Positions 9,533 to 21,710 of a DNA stretch of 64,000 bases are shown in pieces. Numbering within the stretch: the first letter of the stretch is position 1; the number at the start of each line of letters is the position of its first letter. The notes under the pieces are model-generated. The model was not told the DNA's origin, did not search any database, and saw only the letters and a program-made list of their open reading frames with translations. Source of the DNA: Nitzschia sp. pyKryTriq1. Taxonomy: Eukaryota; Bacillariophyta; Bacillariophyceae; Bacillariales; Bacillariaceae. The position numbers and the translations under genes are program-made. The stretch spans positions 2,418,001 through 2,482,000 of the forward strand of contig OY101115.1 of the NCBI GenBank assembly GCA_956465555.1, read 5' to 3'.

Positions 9533-11635
9533 TCAAATCATGGTTTGCTTTTCAAACAAGCTCAATTGAGTACTCGCCAAAAATGCCGGCATCGAACCAA
9601 AGCGTGTCACGTATTCATAGGAGGGGGTCGTCATCAATAATTTGGCAAGTTCCGTATCCAACAAATCCAAACCCTCCACCGGCGTTACAGCGGGCCATTG
9701 AAACATGAGCTGGTCTTGTTCTCGTTCCGCAAACATGCTCCTCACTTTGAACTTGGGCCGTTCACCGTCCGGAATCATATCAATCTTGTACCCCGTCAAA
9801 AGATAGACTCCCTCCCGGAAACGGCCAATCTGTTCTTTGAAAGATTCCTTCAACCGTTGATGAAGCTTGTTCGGATCAACGTCAGGTCCTGGAGTCAATG
9901 CTGCAACTGCCTTTTTGGATTTATTGTTGCTTGCCGTCAGTGCTTCCACTTGACGGCGCAAAACACCGACCTCTTGCTTCAAGGCCTCTGTCAAGGGATT
10001 GTGTTGTAAATGCAAGACACGTGTTGTTTCAGGATTAAAAGACCCCTTTCCAGCCAATTCTTCGGCATGCACCGCCCTGGCTTCGGCCTTCTCTGCCTTG
10101 GCTCGTTCGGCGTAGACGGCTTCTTTCAACTTGGCAAACTTTTCGAGGACAGTATTGTGTTTGGTCAGTAGTTCCGTCTTGGTATTCAAGGCCTCATCGA
10201 GTTCCTTCTGAAGGTTGGCTTGTCCTTCCTTGACGACCTTTAATTCCTCATTGGCGGCATCGAGACTTGCTTGCACCATTCGAACAGTGGCATTCGAAGC
10301 CTCACCACTCGTTTTGCCTGGCAGAGGCAGTTCATCAAACGTCTTGACAATAGATCTTAGACTAGCCACTTCGCGCTTCCACACAGCTTCTTGTCCTTCC
10401 AACACACGAACTTGCTCTTCTGCCACCTCAATGCGTTTGTTAGCATCTTGTAGTTGCTTATTCCACGAAGCCTTGGATTGGTCCAGTTCTCGAATCGTCC
10501 GTTCCAGATCTTGAATTTTATCGTCCGCCCTTTCCAACTGTGTCTCCAACTGCTGGTTTTGGGCTTGCACCTCATGAGCCTCCTTGGTCGCCTCTTGCAA
10601 ATAGCGTTTGACCACTGATATTTCTGGCGGGAGATTGGGCTTGGTGCTGTTGGTGAGGGTCGAAGCCGACAATCCCTTATTATTATTACTACTATTACCA
10701 CTGGTGGCTGCCACTAGGATTTGACTCATGCTGGACCCAAACTCGACCCAGCTAGAAAGTTGGGCTTGCGCCAGTCCCAGATCATGATCACGTTCCTGCA
10801 ATTCACGTTCTAAATGTTGAGTACGCGCCGTAGCAGATTTCACCCGTTCTTGCTGCTGCAGCAATTCCATGGCTTTCTTTTGCAAGTCGTCGTTGTGCCG
10901 TTTCAACTGTCGGTTCTTGCGTTCCGATTCGGCCAGTTGAATCCTGGCACTATTCAACTCCTTCATGACCTCCGGCGGTGCCGGGCTGGACTGTAACACT
11001 GCATTTTCAGCCTCCACATCCGGGGTTGTGCTGGTACTCGCATTGCCCCTCGCTTGTGCCAGCCGTTCGACTTCTTCCTGAAGTTCCTCAATCGTCTCTC
11101 GCAATCCTTGATTCTCCTGCGCACGAGCCTCGAGAAGTTCTTCCAACTGTTCGATACGCGGATCTTCTTCCGCTTGATCTTGCGCATGGTTGGCTCGTTC
11201 CACATCGAGCGCATATTGGAGTTGCTGACACTGGTTTTGCAAGGCTTGATGTTTCCCGCGCAAAGTTTCCGCATACTCTTCCGACTGGTCCCGGAGTTCC
11301 TCCATCAACGCTTTGATTTCATTGGCTTCTTCGACTGCAAACTCTACTTGTCGTTCGAGACGTTGCTGGGTTTGCGCAAATCGCTTTTGATCGAGGCCCC
11401 GGAGCGATCGTTCGTGATCGAGCTCGGCTTGGAGCGTTTCGAGTTGCGTCGACAAGACATCGCGACGAGCGCGTTGCGTTGGGGGCTCTTCGACTGTTCC
11501 CAACGACGACGATGCCCAGGATCCTGGTGTACCAGCGGCAATTTCAAGAGCCGTCCCATAACTATTGTTTGTCGAGGGTGTGAGTGCGAGAGATCGTTTC
11601 CGAGTAGAACGGGGAGCCAAAGCGGAGGAGGGCAT
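9533..11635 (-). CDS. MAD1: Spindle assembly checkpoint protein MAD1
   Basis: 700 residues, almost entirely coiled coil from about residue 50 to 590, then a globular C-terminus. RVLHLQHNP (about 539-547) fits the Mad2-interaction motif of MAD1 ([RK]-[IV]-L-x-[LIM]-x-x-N-P in animals). The tail LKESFKEQIGRFREGVYLLTGYKIDM followed by KFKVRSMFAE and MPAFLASTQLSLFEKQT matches the RWD-like C-terminal domain that binds kinetochores and BUB1. MAD1 holds MAD2 at unattached kinetochores and starts the anaphase-inhibiting signal. Length is close to the animal protein (about 720). Start at the first ATG (11633-11635), no intron. Tail-to-tail with the MORN/SAM gene. Confidence 0.9.
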   Translation of the reverse strand: MPSSALAPRSTRKRSLALTPSTNNSYGTALEIAAGTPGSWASSSLGTVEEPPTQRARRDVLSTQLETLQAELDHERSLRGLDQKRFAQTQQRLERQVEFAVEEANEIKALMEELRDQSEEYAETLRGKHQALQNQCQQLQYALDVERANHAQDQAEEDPRIEQLEELLEARAQENQGLRETIEELQEEVERLAQARGNASTSTTPDVEAENAVLQSSPAPPEVMKELNSARIQLAESERKNRQLKRHNDDLQKKAMELLQQQERVKSATARTQHLERELQERDHDLGLAQAQLSSWVEFGSSMSQILVAATSGNSSNNNKGLSASTLTNSTKPNLPPEISVVKRYLQEATKEAHEVQAQNQQLETQLERADDKIQDLERTIRELDQSKASWNKQLQDANKRIEVAEEQVRVLEGQEAVWKREVASLRSIVKTFDELPLPGKTSGEASNATVRMVQASLDAANEELKVVKEGQANLQKELDEALNTKTELLTKHNTVLEKFAKLKEAVYAERAKAEKAEARAVHAEELAGKGSFNPETTRVLHLQHNPLTEALKQEVGVLRRQVEALTASNNKSKKAVAALTPGPDVDPNKLHQRLKESFKEQIGRFREGVYLLTGYKIDMIPDGERPKFKVRSMFAEREQDQLMFQWPAVTPVEGLDLLDTELAKLLMTTPSYEYVTRFGSMPAFLASTQLSLFEKQTMI

Positions 11636-12332
11636 TCTATTCCTGCGTGCGTGGGTGGGTGGGTGCGTGCTTTACTCGTATTGTACAGTACAGGTACGGA
11701 CTGACTGTCTCTGGCTTGTGTATGTGTGTGAGCAACGAAACAAGGCAGCGGGATGCTACTTATGATGCTGTCAACGGGCTTTGCAGGTTCGTTGAAGGCA
11801 GCAACAAGGATCGTTTTGGTTGAAGCCATGAGCCATGCATCAATCATCGCAACATAAAGCGTCATGGTCGCTGCTGTCGTGCTTCATCGCTTCGTGCTTT
11901 CCACGGACGGTCGGTGGACGAAAGAGGGGTTCAGGAGGGGGACGGGAAGAACGCATCCCCCCAATTTTGGGCCGCGCCGACTTTTATTTACTAACAAACA
12001 ACGTACATTCCTACGCAGTCCGCGAGGCGGCACGCATAGGTTGCCCCCTTTTTTGGATTTTAAATCATCGCGACCGGCGACAATGATGATGATGATGATG
12101 ATGATGAGAGGCCAAAAAAATCTAAAGTGAGAGAGGAGTGAGTTGTTGTGAGCCTTGGCTTCTTGAATCATCATCATCCATTGCACCTCTGTTTGTGGTG
12201 GCTGCTGTCACATTGATACAACCACACGAACCACACAACAGATACATAGTTAGTGCCACGACGAAAGTGAGTATAGCAAAGCCAAGCTACCGGTAGACAT
12301 CCAGCCACAACCCTTTCATCATCACCATCACC
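11636..12332. other. Head-to-head region between MAD1 and GCP2
   Basis: 697 bases holding the 5' flanks of two mitotic genes. It contains an (ATG)n microsatellite at 12083-12107 and a TACCGGTA palindrome at 12288, 45 bases before the GCP2 start. A CATCACCATCACC run abuts the GCP2 ATG. No gene seen. Confidence 0.6.
12083..12107. repeat. (ATG)n microsatellite
   Basis: About eight tandem ATG trinucleotides in non-coding sequence upstream of GCP2. Confidence 0.9.
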
Positions 12333-15300
12333 ATGTCCACTTCAGGAGCTGCTGGAAGACGTGACACTCCAGCGGCGCGAGCTGCCTTGGCACGACGGCG
12401 GCAACGAGCTGCCCAATCCTTGCGTCCCGCAGCGAATGTGGCTACTACATTTTCGGCTCCACCTACTAGGATTACCAGTACTACTGGTGCCGGTGGCGGT
12501 GCTGCTGCTGCTGCTCCATCCAGCCGGCCTCCCACCGGCATTTCTTCACCTCCCCGAGTACGCCCAGCTATGCCGACTTCTCAACTGCCGCCGCCGACGA
12601 CGACGATGAACCAGCCCAAGAAGTTAACCGTGGACACGACACCACCAGCAGCAACAGCAGCAGCATCGGCATTTTACTCCTCCACCACGATAGCAAGTAC
12701 CAGTACTACGAGTGGTGGTGGTGGTGGTGCCACTACCGGTACTCGAATGACCCAGCTGACACGACGGGCTCATGATAATACCAAGAAGCAAAAGTCGCCA
12801 TCCTCTAGTTCCATCATGGACGCTACCATGACAACGGCTGCCTTGACTGCGGTGACAACAACAACAACGACGGGTTCGACGGGATCAACCATGGCGTCAC
12901 CACCCGAACAACAGCACCATGCATCGCCGTTGGCACGCTATACTTCTTCTCCTTCATCTACTATGGCTACCACTGCTATGGCTACACCCCAGCAGGCTCT
13001 GTCGAATAGTAAACAAGCGGCAGAACAAGCCAATTCCATATTGAATGCAGTCACTGCGAGAAATCGATACCGATCCTCTAATTCGCCCAAAGTTGGAGAG
13101 TCGTCGTCGTCGTCGTCAGTGCAAGAAGTATCAGCAGCAGCAGATGTGGTTGGGGTGGCAGGACAACAAACAACAACACACAAGGCGTCGTCGTCGTCGT
13201 CGCCGAGTCGATTGGCGCAACAAGAAGAACTTTTGGCGGCGTCCAAACAAAGAAGACAAGCGTTAGAGTCGTCGTCGTCGAGGCAGCGATTTACTACTAC
13301 CACCACTACTACTACTACTGCATCATCATCGTCAACAACAGCAACGTCAAATAATAATTATACCAGGGGAGGAGTAACTGCAGCATCGTCCGTGAGTAGT
13401 ACCACGGCATTGGGAGCTCAACCAGTCATGACCAAAGCCATGACCAACCCACGATATTTGCGAGGAGCGAGCAAGAGTCCCTCTCCGATTCGAAATGCGT
13501 CGTCGTCGTCGTCGTCTCCGCGAACCACCCCTTCAATGCCGAGGAGTCATACTGGTGGTACTACCATTGCTACTACCGATGATAGTCCCTTGCTCGCCCG
13601 AATGGAGAAACTAGATTTGTCGTCTGCGGATTCCCAACGGCGAATCGGAGGAGGAGGACGAGTCGCCCAACTCCCAACCCAACGAAACATTGCCTCCCCA
13701 CAATCGTCGCCTCGACGGTTTCCAGCCAGTCCCAATGCGACGCCGAATTTACCGCCTCCTTCTCCTCGTCAGGGAGTCACTGGGAAGTCTCCTCGACCCG
13801 AGCATCACCGACGTAATCTTTCGGAAGAATCACCTGACCGCGAATCCAGGCAACAAGCCCATGTACAACAAGTGTCATCATCCATTCTGCATCAACAACA
13901 GCAACAGCAACAATATCGACTTCAGGCGCGACCACGAACACCGAGTCCTAATCGACGAAAGACGTCCTCTCCTTGGATTGAAAAGAACGTTTCTCATCAA
14001 ATGCAACGGCCTCGACCGACGCCGGTACAAACGAGCCGAGAACAACAACAACAGCAACAACAACGATCCCCCGGTCGTACCTCGCTCCAAGTGCGAGCCA
14101 TGGCAGAGGCCAGGGGGCGTTCCTCCAGTCCGCGACAACGACAATCACCACAAGGTGGAGGTCTGGCGAATCAAAGTCCCTACTACCATTCCAACACGAA
14201 GAGTGGCACAAATTCTCCTGGAGTGCAACCACTGTCGGCATTTCTAATGGATACTTCCGTGGCAGAGGCCAGCACCATTGCCGATATGACCATGCATCAA
14301 ATGGATACTCCTCCTCGAAACAAAAATATGAGCTTTGTACAGCAACAGTCCTCTCAAACACCCACTTTCAAAACCCAGCCGTACCACTCGCCTCAGTATC
14401 GTCAGGCACCTTCCGTTTCGGATACCGCGGATTATTCCATGACCATGGCGGCAAGTCACGATCAGACACCCTCCTCCAATCGACACGGCGCCTATCGACC
14501 CATCGACGACTACGTGGAGGAGGATGACGAAGAAGATGAGGCTACCTTGGATCCTAGCAAAGTACAGACCATCGACTCGTCGTGTCTGCGATCAGGTTCC
14601 ACCATTCTGCTTCGGTCGTACAGTCAACCCACTACAGTGGAAATCGAACGAAAAGGAAAAGGGGGTAAAGAAAAGTACTGTGTGGCAGCGCTTACAGGCC
14701 AAGGTCTGGGTCGCGACGATGAGATTTTGACGATTCAAAAAGTTATCGCAACGAGCGAGGGGGGTAGTCAATATCATGGGGAAGTCACGCCAAATTTGCG
14801 GCACGGAGATACCGTCCTGTTGTATTCGGCGGCGGCAGGGAATCGGGCCTTGGGATCGCGCAAATTCGTCAATTCGGCAGGGACTGCCTCCAAGCTGGAG
14901 CTGGGCTTTTTCAGTGCTACTGGAAGCCAGGCGGAAATTTGGACGATTCTAAAGGCGCGACCCGATCGAGAAGTGTTGGTAGGACGAGCAGCCTTGACGG
15001 CATCCAATCAATCCAAAGATTCATCGAGTGTGATCAGTGGCATGGCAATGCCGGCACCAGTTCGGTCCAGTGATCCCATCATATTGCGAAATTGCTACAA
15101 TGGAGGAATTTTGTCAGTGAACTTTGACGGAAAGCTGGTACTACTCACTGATTCCTATCAACACCAGCAACAGCAGCAAAGTCATTTCGACGATCCTAGT
15201 TTGCTCGGACAACTTCTGCATCATGATCGATTGTACCCCACTCCCAGGGATACCTTTCAAATGATTCTATCTTCCATTCCACCCTGTCCTCCCTGGGTGG

Positions 15301-17763
15301 CAGCACGCAGTACGGACGAACGTATTTTCTTGACCGGGTCTTACCTGCTGCAACCACGCCGGAATCAGAGAAGTGAAGAACTCGAATCCAACATCTTTGC
15401 AGGAAACAGTCATGTCAGCCCTATCCTGGAGGCGGCACAGCGCTATATTCCATCGGATGAAAATTTGTCCCCCCAAACCAAGGAGCGCATTTTGATCGAC
15501 GAAGTTATTGGTTCCTTCCTAGGTCTCGAAGGACGTCACATTCGCCTCAAGGCTGCCAGAGGACACTCCAGCACTGTGGATCATTTTGAATTTCAACTCT
15601 TCGAAGCGGACGGTGTTACCTTTGATATCGGTCTCCGCAATTTGGTGGAACAAATTCTTCCCCTTTCTACTTCTTTCGTTCGAGTTCGCAATTTTGTATC
15701 CTCGCGTCACCCTGGCTACGAGTATGGGCGTGTCATGCAAGCCTTTTGTGAGGCCTTGGATGCTCTGCTACAAGACTATGTGAATTTTGTCTCGCAATTA
15801 GAATGGGATTTACGAAAGTACTCCAAATCCGATATTTTGACCATGAAGAGTATATATTTCCAAATCACACCGAGTTTGCATTCCATGTCGATTCTGGAGC
15901 ATGCCACCGAGGCCGTATGTGAATCTAAAGGAGGGGAGCTTATAAACGCCCTATGGTCTCTCGATAAACGGAAATATATGGGAGATTCCATGGCCACGAA
16001 AGTCTTGGCGATTTTGTTAGACAAAACCTCGGAACCCTATATGGACATGCTGTCGGACTGGTTACAAACCGGAAAGCTGAATGATCCGTACGAAGAATTC
16101 ATGGTACAGCGAGGTGCTACCAATGGACGGGGCCCTTTTGATGGTGATTCGTGGTCGGCTCTCTTTCAAATTAATGAAGATCACGTAGTGCAAGGAATTG
16201 CGCCGAATGGATGGACAAAGGAAAAGATTATGACGACAGGAAAATATTGGAATGCAGTGCAGGAGTGTCGTTTGGATTTGAAGGATCATCCAGGTCCAAC
16301 CAAGCAATCGAAGATTCCCAAGCTTCCCTTCAACTCAGACTCATCCGCCATTGCCTCGTTCATTGATTCGAAATATCAGAGTGCCTCCAAGGTCTTGGTA
16401 CGAATCCTCATGGACCATTTCAAACTTCTAGAATCGCTCGAAATCATGAAGCGATACTTTCTCATCGACCAAGGCGAGTTCCTCGCGAACTTTCTGGATG
16501 CGGCGGAACAAGAACTACTCAAACCGCGAGACGAGATTTCCATGGGCCGATTGCAACACTGGTTAAACATGTCCGTCCAGCTCACGGAAGCGTACAAGGA
16601 AGAGTGGGATCCTGTCTCGGGTATGCGCGTGCCATCGACATCGTGCCCTCTTTTCCCGGCTGGCCTTCGTTGCCGTCTCTCTGAGGAAACGTTGGTGGCT
16701 CATCTCGACTCATTGTACGGAGGAGGAATTGCTGATCTGGGACCCGTGACACCGTCGAGGCGTGCTTATGGGACATCTTTTCATGGTCCAACGGGGATCG
16801 AAGTGTTCACGATCGATTTTCCGCGCGTTCCGTTTCCGATATCCCTGTTGTTGTCGCAGAAGGTCATGAGTGATTACAAACTCTTGTTCCGCCACTTGTT
16901 TTTTACCAAACACGTCGAACGACGTCTGATCGCTGTTTGGCGTGATCATCAGTTGCTGAAGAAGCTAGACTCCCTACGTGGCCTTCTGGGCGGCACTTTT
17001 TTGTTGCGCCAACGAATGCTCCATTTCATTCAAAACCTGATTTACTACATGGTCTTCGAAGTTGTGGAGAGTCATTGGATGGACATGCGAAACGTTGTTG
17101 ACGACAAGTCTTGGGGACCATCCGGCAGAATGGAGAAACAACAGACTGTGGATGATATCCTAGAGGTCCATAGCATTTTCCTTAAACGAACCTTGGAAGC
17201 TTGTTTGTTGACCAACTCGGATCTCATCCGTAGCCTCACAAAACTGATGAATACGTGTCTTCTGTTCACAGATCAGATGAAACGATTCATGGATACGACC
17301 AAGATTGTAAGTTTCTTGTCCCTGCAACCGAGTACAAGCACGGTATGTATTTCTATGTGACGACTTACTCACCAACTCGCTCCCCATTGATTCCATCTTG
17401 TAGCATGATGATTCTCTCAACCGAGCAGCGGAGAAACGAGGGGCTGTACAGCGAAATCTGAATGAGAGAAATTTCTCTCAAGGCCAGCTTGACAAGCGGG
17501 CATTGCGAAAAGCGTTAGCCTCCACCAAGGAAGAACGACAAGCGATCCACAATCGGCAGACACGTCGGGTCGGTCGTGAGGTCAGCAGTGAATCGTATCA
17601 ACGAATGGTACGACGATTTGATGAGGTATTTACTCAAGATCTGGCGAACTTTATGAGGCAGCTCAATGCTCACACGTCCTCTGGGATTGTGGCCAACCTG
17701 GGAATTCGGTTGGACTACAATGGTTATGTCACGGCAACGATTGCGAAAAACAATCGGAGTTAG
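12333..17763 (+). CDS. TUBGCP2: Gamma-tubulin complex component 2 (GCP2/Spc97)
   Basis: Two exons, 12333-17306 and 17404-17763, joined in phase 0 across a 97-base intron (GTAAGT...TTGTAG); 1777 residues. The GCP core starts near residue 1049 (ERILIDEVIGSFLGLEGRHI, the gamma-tubulin-ring GRIP1 region) and runs to the C-terminus; KEKIMTTGKYWNAVQECR is the GCP2-type motif, and the second exon ends RLDYNGYVTA. GCP2 pairs with GCP3 in the gamma-tubulin small complex that nucleates microtubules. The protein is about twice the usual length: residues 1 to about 740 are disordered Ser/Thr/Gln/Pro sequence with homopolymer tracts, and about 745-940 looks like an added beta-rich domain (LRSGSTILLRSY, LRHGDTVLLYSA, PIILRNCYNGGILSV). 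The start is the first ATG; a later start inside the low-complexity region cannot be excluded. Confidence 0.9.
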
Positions 17764-18178
17764 CTGTACGTATAAGAAGAATGAATGGATGTAAAGTAAT
17801 GTTACAGTAGAGGTTTCAATAAAAGATGCTCTTGGTTAGTAGAAGACGAATAGATACAGGTACCGGTACCGTAGGGTAGTTATAGATGCCTGACCTGGGC
17901 GAGAGTGGGACGCGGTGAACGGAAACAACAAACGATTCTTTCGACTCCACATTTGATTTTGAAGTGGTCCAACCAGTCAACAGCTCAAAGTCGCCGCTCG
18001 CAACCGACCCCTGTCCAGCAGGGATGAATGCCTGTCCTGGCCAGCATTCCTCGCCGCGATCTCGCATCGCGGCGTTTGGCGTTTGACCATGACGAAATGG
18101 CATTGTAAATCCTACTTCATTCTCATCCACCGACGACGACTCCTCACTCTCCTGAGGAAATCAATCAGTATACAGACA
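17764..18178. other. Short intergenic region GCP2 to SUN gene
   Basis: 415 bases, same-strand neighbours. Contains TACCGGTACC at 17861. The frame upstream of the SUN start stays open to 18083, but it begins with a non-ATG codon and adds no recognisable sequence. No other feature seen. Confidence 0.55.
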
Positions 18179-19727
18179 ATGGGACGTTATAGCTCCCTTG
18201 TTGTGTTGTTGCCATGGGCGCTGGTGGTGATGAGCTCGGTGGGAACGACGTTCGTCGTCTCTGGGGAAACCAGTGTCGTGACCGAGTCGGCGGTACGTTC
18301 GCTGTTGGACGAGGCACAAGAATGGCTGGCGGGCAGTCGCGCGTCGTTAGAGGGTGACAGTCTATCGGTAGCGATTGAGGAGATGCATCGAGAAATTGAG
18401 GGGCTGAAAAGACTGCAACAAGATCTGGAACAAAAAGAGCGAGAAATTGATCGACTGGTCGCCTTGGCCAATGCCAAGCAAGTGGAGGGTCTGATGGCTC
18501 GACTCAGTGATACTCTTGCTAGGGAAACGACACTCAGACGTCTGACGGGGCAAAACCAGGATACTACTGTGGAAGTAGCTGCAGAAGATTATGTCGATCG
18601 TCAAAAGCTAGAGCATCAATTGGATGCGAAGCTACTCCTTGATCCATCGGAACATCATGTTTCGAACTGGGTACTAGATGTTGTGGAGGAAGAATTGGAA
18701 AAGTACCAAGAGAGCGTATTGAATCCTACTTTAGAAAGGGTGGATTCTGCTACAAGTAGCCACTGTCCTGCTGTTTCCGACGTGGTTCAGGACGTGCAAA
18801 TCGCATTGACGAAATTTTCACAAGACGTGATCGGACTGATCGATCATGCACAAGGAGCGGAAATCGTTCACACCATGACCTCTCGAACCTATGTACCTCC
18901 TCCGACCGAAAACGAGCTTCTCGGTGGTGTCTGGTGGCGCAAATTTATCCCGGAGGACTGGGAACGTCTGCTGCCAGAAGGATGGGAGGCTTGGGACGTT
19001 CGAATTCCTTCCTTCTTTTACCACAGTCTGGTACGTTGTAATTTCTTGGGTGGGCTACCTGCTACCTCTGGCTTATCGCATGGATGGATATAATATGCAT
19101 TCTCTCATTTACAAGCATCGTTTTTTCGTTCTTCTCCATCAGAATTCCAAACGGGCAATGACCTCTCCACCCGAAACAATATTGGAAAAGAAAGTTCTTC
19201 CAGGTGCTTGTTGGCCCATGGATGGAAACAGGGGTCAAGTAACGATTCGTCTCCCCTATCCCATCAAAGTGGAATCATTCAGTCTAGATCATGTTCCATA
19301 CAGTATTATACCGGAAGGCATGCATGGGACGGCACCCAAGAAACTCAAAGTAATTGCGTATCCTCCATGCCTCGAACCCGGCGAATGTGGCGCATTGGGA
19401 TTTGATGCCACCGATCCCATGGAGGTTGCGAAGGTCGAGTACGACATGGAAGGCCCAATGGTTCAAACATTCAATAGTATTTTTGTTCAACCGACCACTG
19501 ACGATGATGATGATGACAACGACGACGACGACGACGACGAATCTGGGGCAGAATTGGGCCAAGATGACGAGGAGAAAGGGGCCTCGTGTTCACAAGAGGC
19601 GGCCGCTTGTAGTACACCTCCAAAGATTGACGTTGCAGCTATCACTGTCAAGCTTCTCGAAAATCATGGAAACCCTGATTTTACTTGTATCTATCGATTT
19701 CGAGTTCACGGAGAACAAGTGTTTTAA
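18179..19727 (+). CDS. SUN (Sad1/UNC-84) domain protein
   Basis: Exons 18179-19030 and 19143-19727 join in phase 0 over a 112-base intron; 478 residues. The start at 18179 is chosen because it puts a signal peptide first (hydrophobic SSLVVLLPWALVVMSS). Residues about 35-130 are a coiled coil rich in Glu/Arg/Leu. The SUN domain begins near the exon junction: NSKRAMTSPPETILEKKVLPGACWPMDGNRGQ is split across this region, then VTIRLPYPIKVESFSLDHVP, and it ends FTCIYRFRVHGEQ. C-terminal SUN proteins sit in the inner nuclear membrane and bind KASH partners. This one shows no membrane segment after the signal peptide. An acidic run of about 15 Asp (from about residue 403) with a spacer to about 450 is inserted before the last strand. 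Confidence 0.85.
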
Positions 19728-21710
19728 ACATTGCACTTTTAGACTTTGGTTTTCGCCGCCTCGTACCACTAGTAGATTCGTGTGAGTTGAGACCTCACAG
19801 CTCCTCTATCGACAGTACTGGTACAGCTTGTTTGTTCATGAGTAGCAAAGCAAAAGCAGCACCAAGAGTCCTCAGAGGAAAGGTAGTACATACTGACTGT
19901 AGTGAAGTTGTACTGTCTGTATGTACGGTACCAGTACTTGTAGCTGGCATCTTCTTGAAAGGAGACGAGGACTCCTCTCATCCTTCTCAGGCAAAACATC
20001 GATCTATCGGCTGACGTACATACCAATTTGGGGGTCATTGGGCCTTGCTTTGGGGGATTTTGAAGGAGGGGGAAAGATTGAAGGGCAAGCAAGGGGTACA
20101 GTACTTGTATGTACCTACAGTAAATGAGGGGTGTGTGTAATGATAATATGATAACATAAAGTGATGATGCAATTGTGTCCAATGAATAGCGACCGTAGGG
20201 GCCGAAACCCCAGGAGCCCAGCCAATTGCATTTCGAAGTCAACCGCACTGCCCCACTCAAGCCTTGCGTTGCAGAGCTGGTGATGCAGACAAAGGTCCAG
20301 GTGGCCTGAAAGTGGTTCCAAGCGGTGGACTTAAACCGCAGGCTCTTTTTCCAGAACCCCATCAAATGGTTCACCGAGAACCCTCACCTTGCCGACATAG
20401 GTGCCATCAGGCCGTCCTTCGACGTCCCCATGGATCAGGCCGAGGATTTCCTCGATGCCATGCCAACCTTCTCTTTTCCAAAAATGCCTCTGGGTACCAA
20501 GACATGGTAACCCACCCCAGGCACAACAAGAACAATGCTCGTCGAATGATCATTGACAAGTCACTTGACAAGCCCATGCTGACAGTCTATACAAATGGCG
20601 ACAACTCTCTTTGCTTAGCAAACTCAAGCACCTCAACACTCCGCCCCGATAAAAAGCCTTTGGTCCTTGCATTCTTAGGACATTTGGTATGGTGGCTCCG
20701 GTGCGGTTCTGACAGCAATTGTCCTTTTATAGGCCCCGTTGGCTGGCCCGTTGATTCAGCTTACTGGAGCTCACGCTTCACCGTTTCATTGTGAGCCCGA
20801 ATGAAACAAATCCGGCAGTCTTCCGTAGCCACAAATGGTTTCTTCCCATCCACCGACATTTGCTTCAATGAAGTCTTCGCCTTCTTCTTAAACCGTGAGG
20901 CATTGTTCTTTGAGGCTGCCATGGAGCCTTTTCGCCACTGACTTTGCGACATGATGCTTATTGTTGTTGTTTCGGCTTGTTGTTGCGTCTTTTGACGTTT
21001 TGTGCCCGCTAGATACGGATTGATTATTCGTCTTTCTGCCATGTTCTTGCTTGGTGGGTAGAGCGGATATTTCCAGATTTCTGCAAGGGAGAGAGGAAAA
21101 GATGAGAAGAAGCAACAAGGAGGTGGGGAGAAGAATGATGATGGTAATGACATGAGACTTGTGAAAAAATAAAATGTTGCTCTCTTGTGTTGCTTGAAAA
21201 GCGTCGGCCCGACGCTTTGCCTCCGATACTTGGCGCCAAACTGAGAAGGCTGGCGCGAAGTCCGGCCGGATTCCAATGAAAAGTCGATTAGTCGGACCTT
21301 ACGATATAGCCTGGATGGAGCGTTATGATTGGTCGAACCAGCGCCTGGTAATCCCAACCTCTCTGCCCCCCTCGGCTGAAGGGGGATACGATTTCATGGT
21401 CGAACGAGTCGATGATCGCTCGCCAAAGTATTTTTCTCGTCACACCACGCTGTGAGGTCCACCGTAGAATTACTACTGAATTCTGCGTGACTTCTCGTCC
21501 CTCGCCAAATCGCGGTTTCCCGCGTTTTTTCGACCATGGCGGCGGTCGGCGGCAGATTGTTACAGCATTCAGTACCGGTATTGTACGGGTATTAAACATT
21601 GAACAACAACACTCGTCTGTTGCTTCTTCATCGCCGCTGAACGATACAGTCTGTAGACACCGCTCTAGACCCTTTCCCCTTTTGTCTTAAGAGAAGCAAT
21701 AGCATTGACC
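19728..21710. other. Degenerate gene-poor region with mobile-element-like relic
   Basis: About 2 kb between the SUN gene and the CCHC protein. The left part (19,800-19,960) has GTAC-rich palindromic words. The middle carries the relic described separately. The right part (21,100-21,700) is the upstream flank of the CCHC gene, with TACCGGTA at 21572. No intact gene was recognised. Confidence 0.55.
20250..21080 (-). mobile_element. Mobile-element-like relic, family unassigned
   Basis: On the minus strand a protein-like reading MAERRIINPYLAGTKRQ, then KTSLKQMSVDGKKPF, VATEDCRICFIRAHNETVKR and, further on, HHTKCPKNARTKG is scattered over about 800 bases. The C-x2-C ... H-H-x2-C-P spacing suggests a zinc-binding head of the kind seen on transposase-like proteins in diatom repeat families. 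No terminal repeats were found. It looks broken, with several interruptions, and is probably old. It could equally be a decayed host gene. The family cannot be named from sequence alone. Confidence 0.35.

Noticed and set aside
13050-14250. Several long alternative frames inside the GCP2 N-terminus
   Set aside because: They arise from trinucleotide-rich sequence (CAG, TCG, ACT) that stays open in all frames; the GCP2 frame alone connects to the conserved core.
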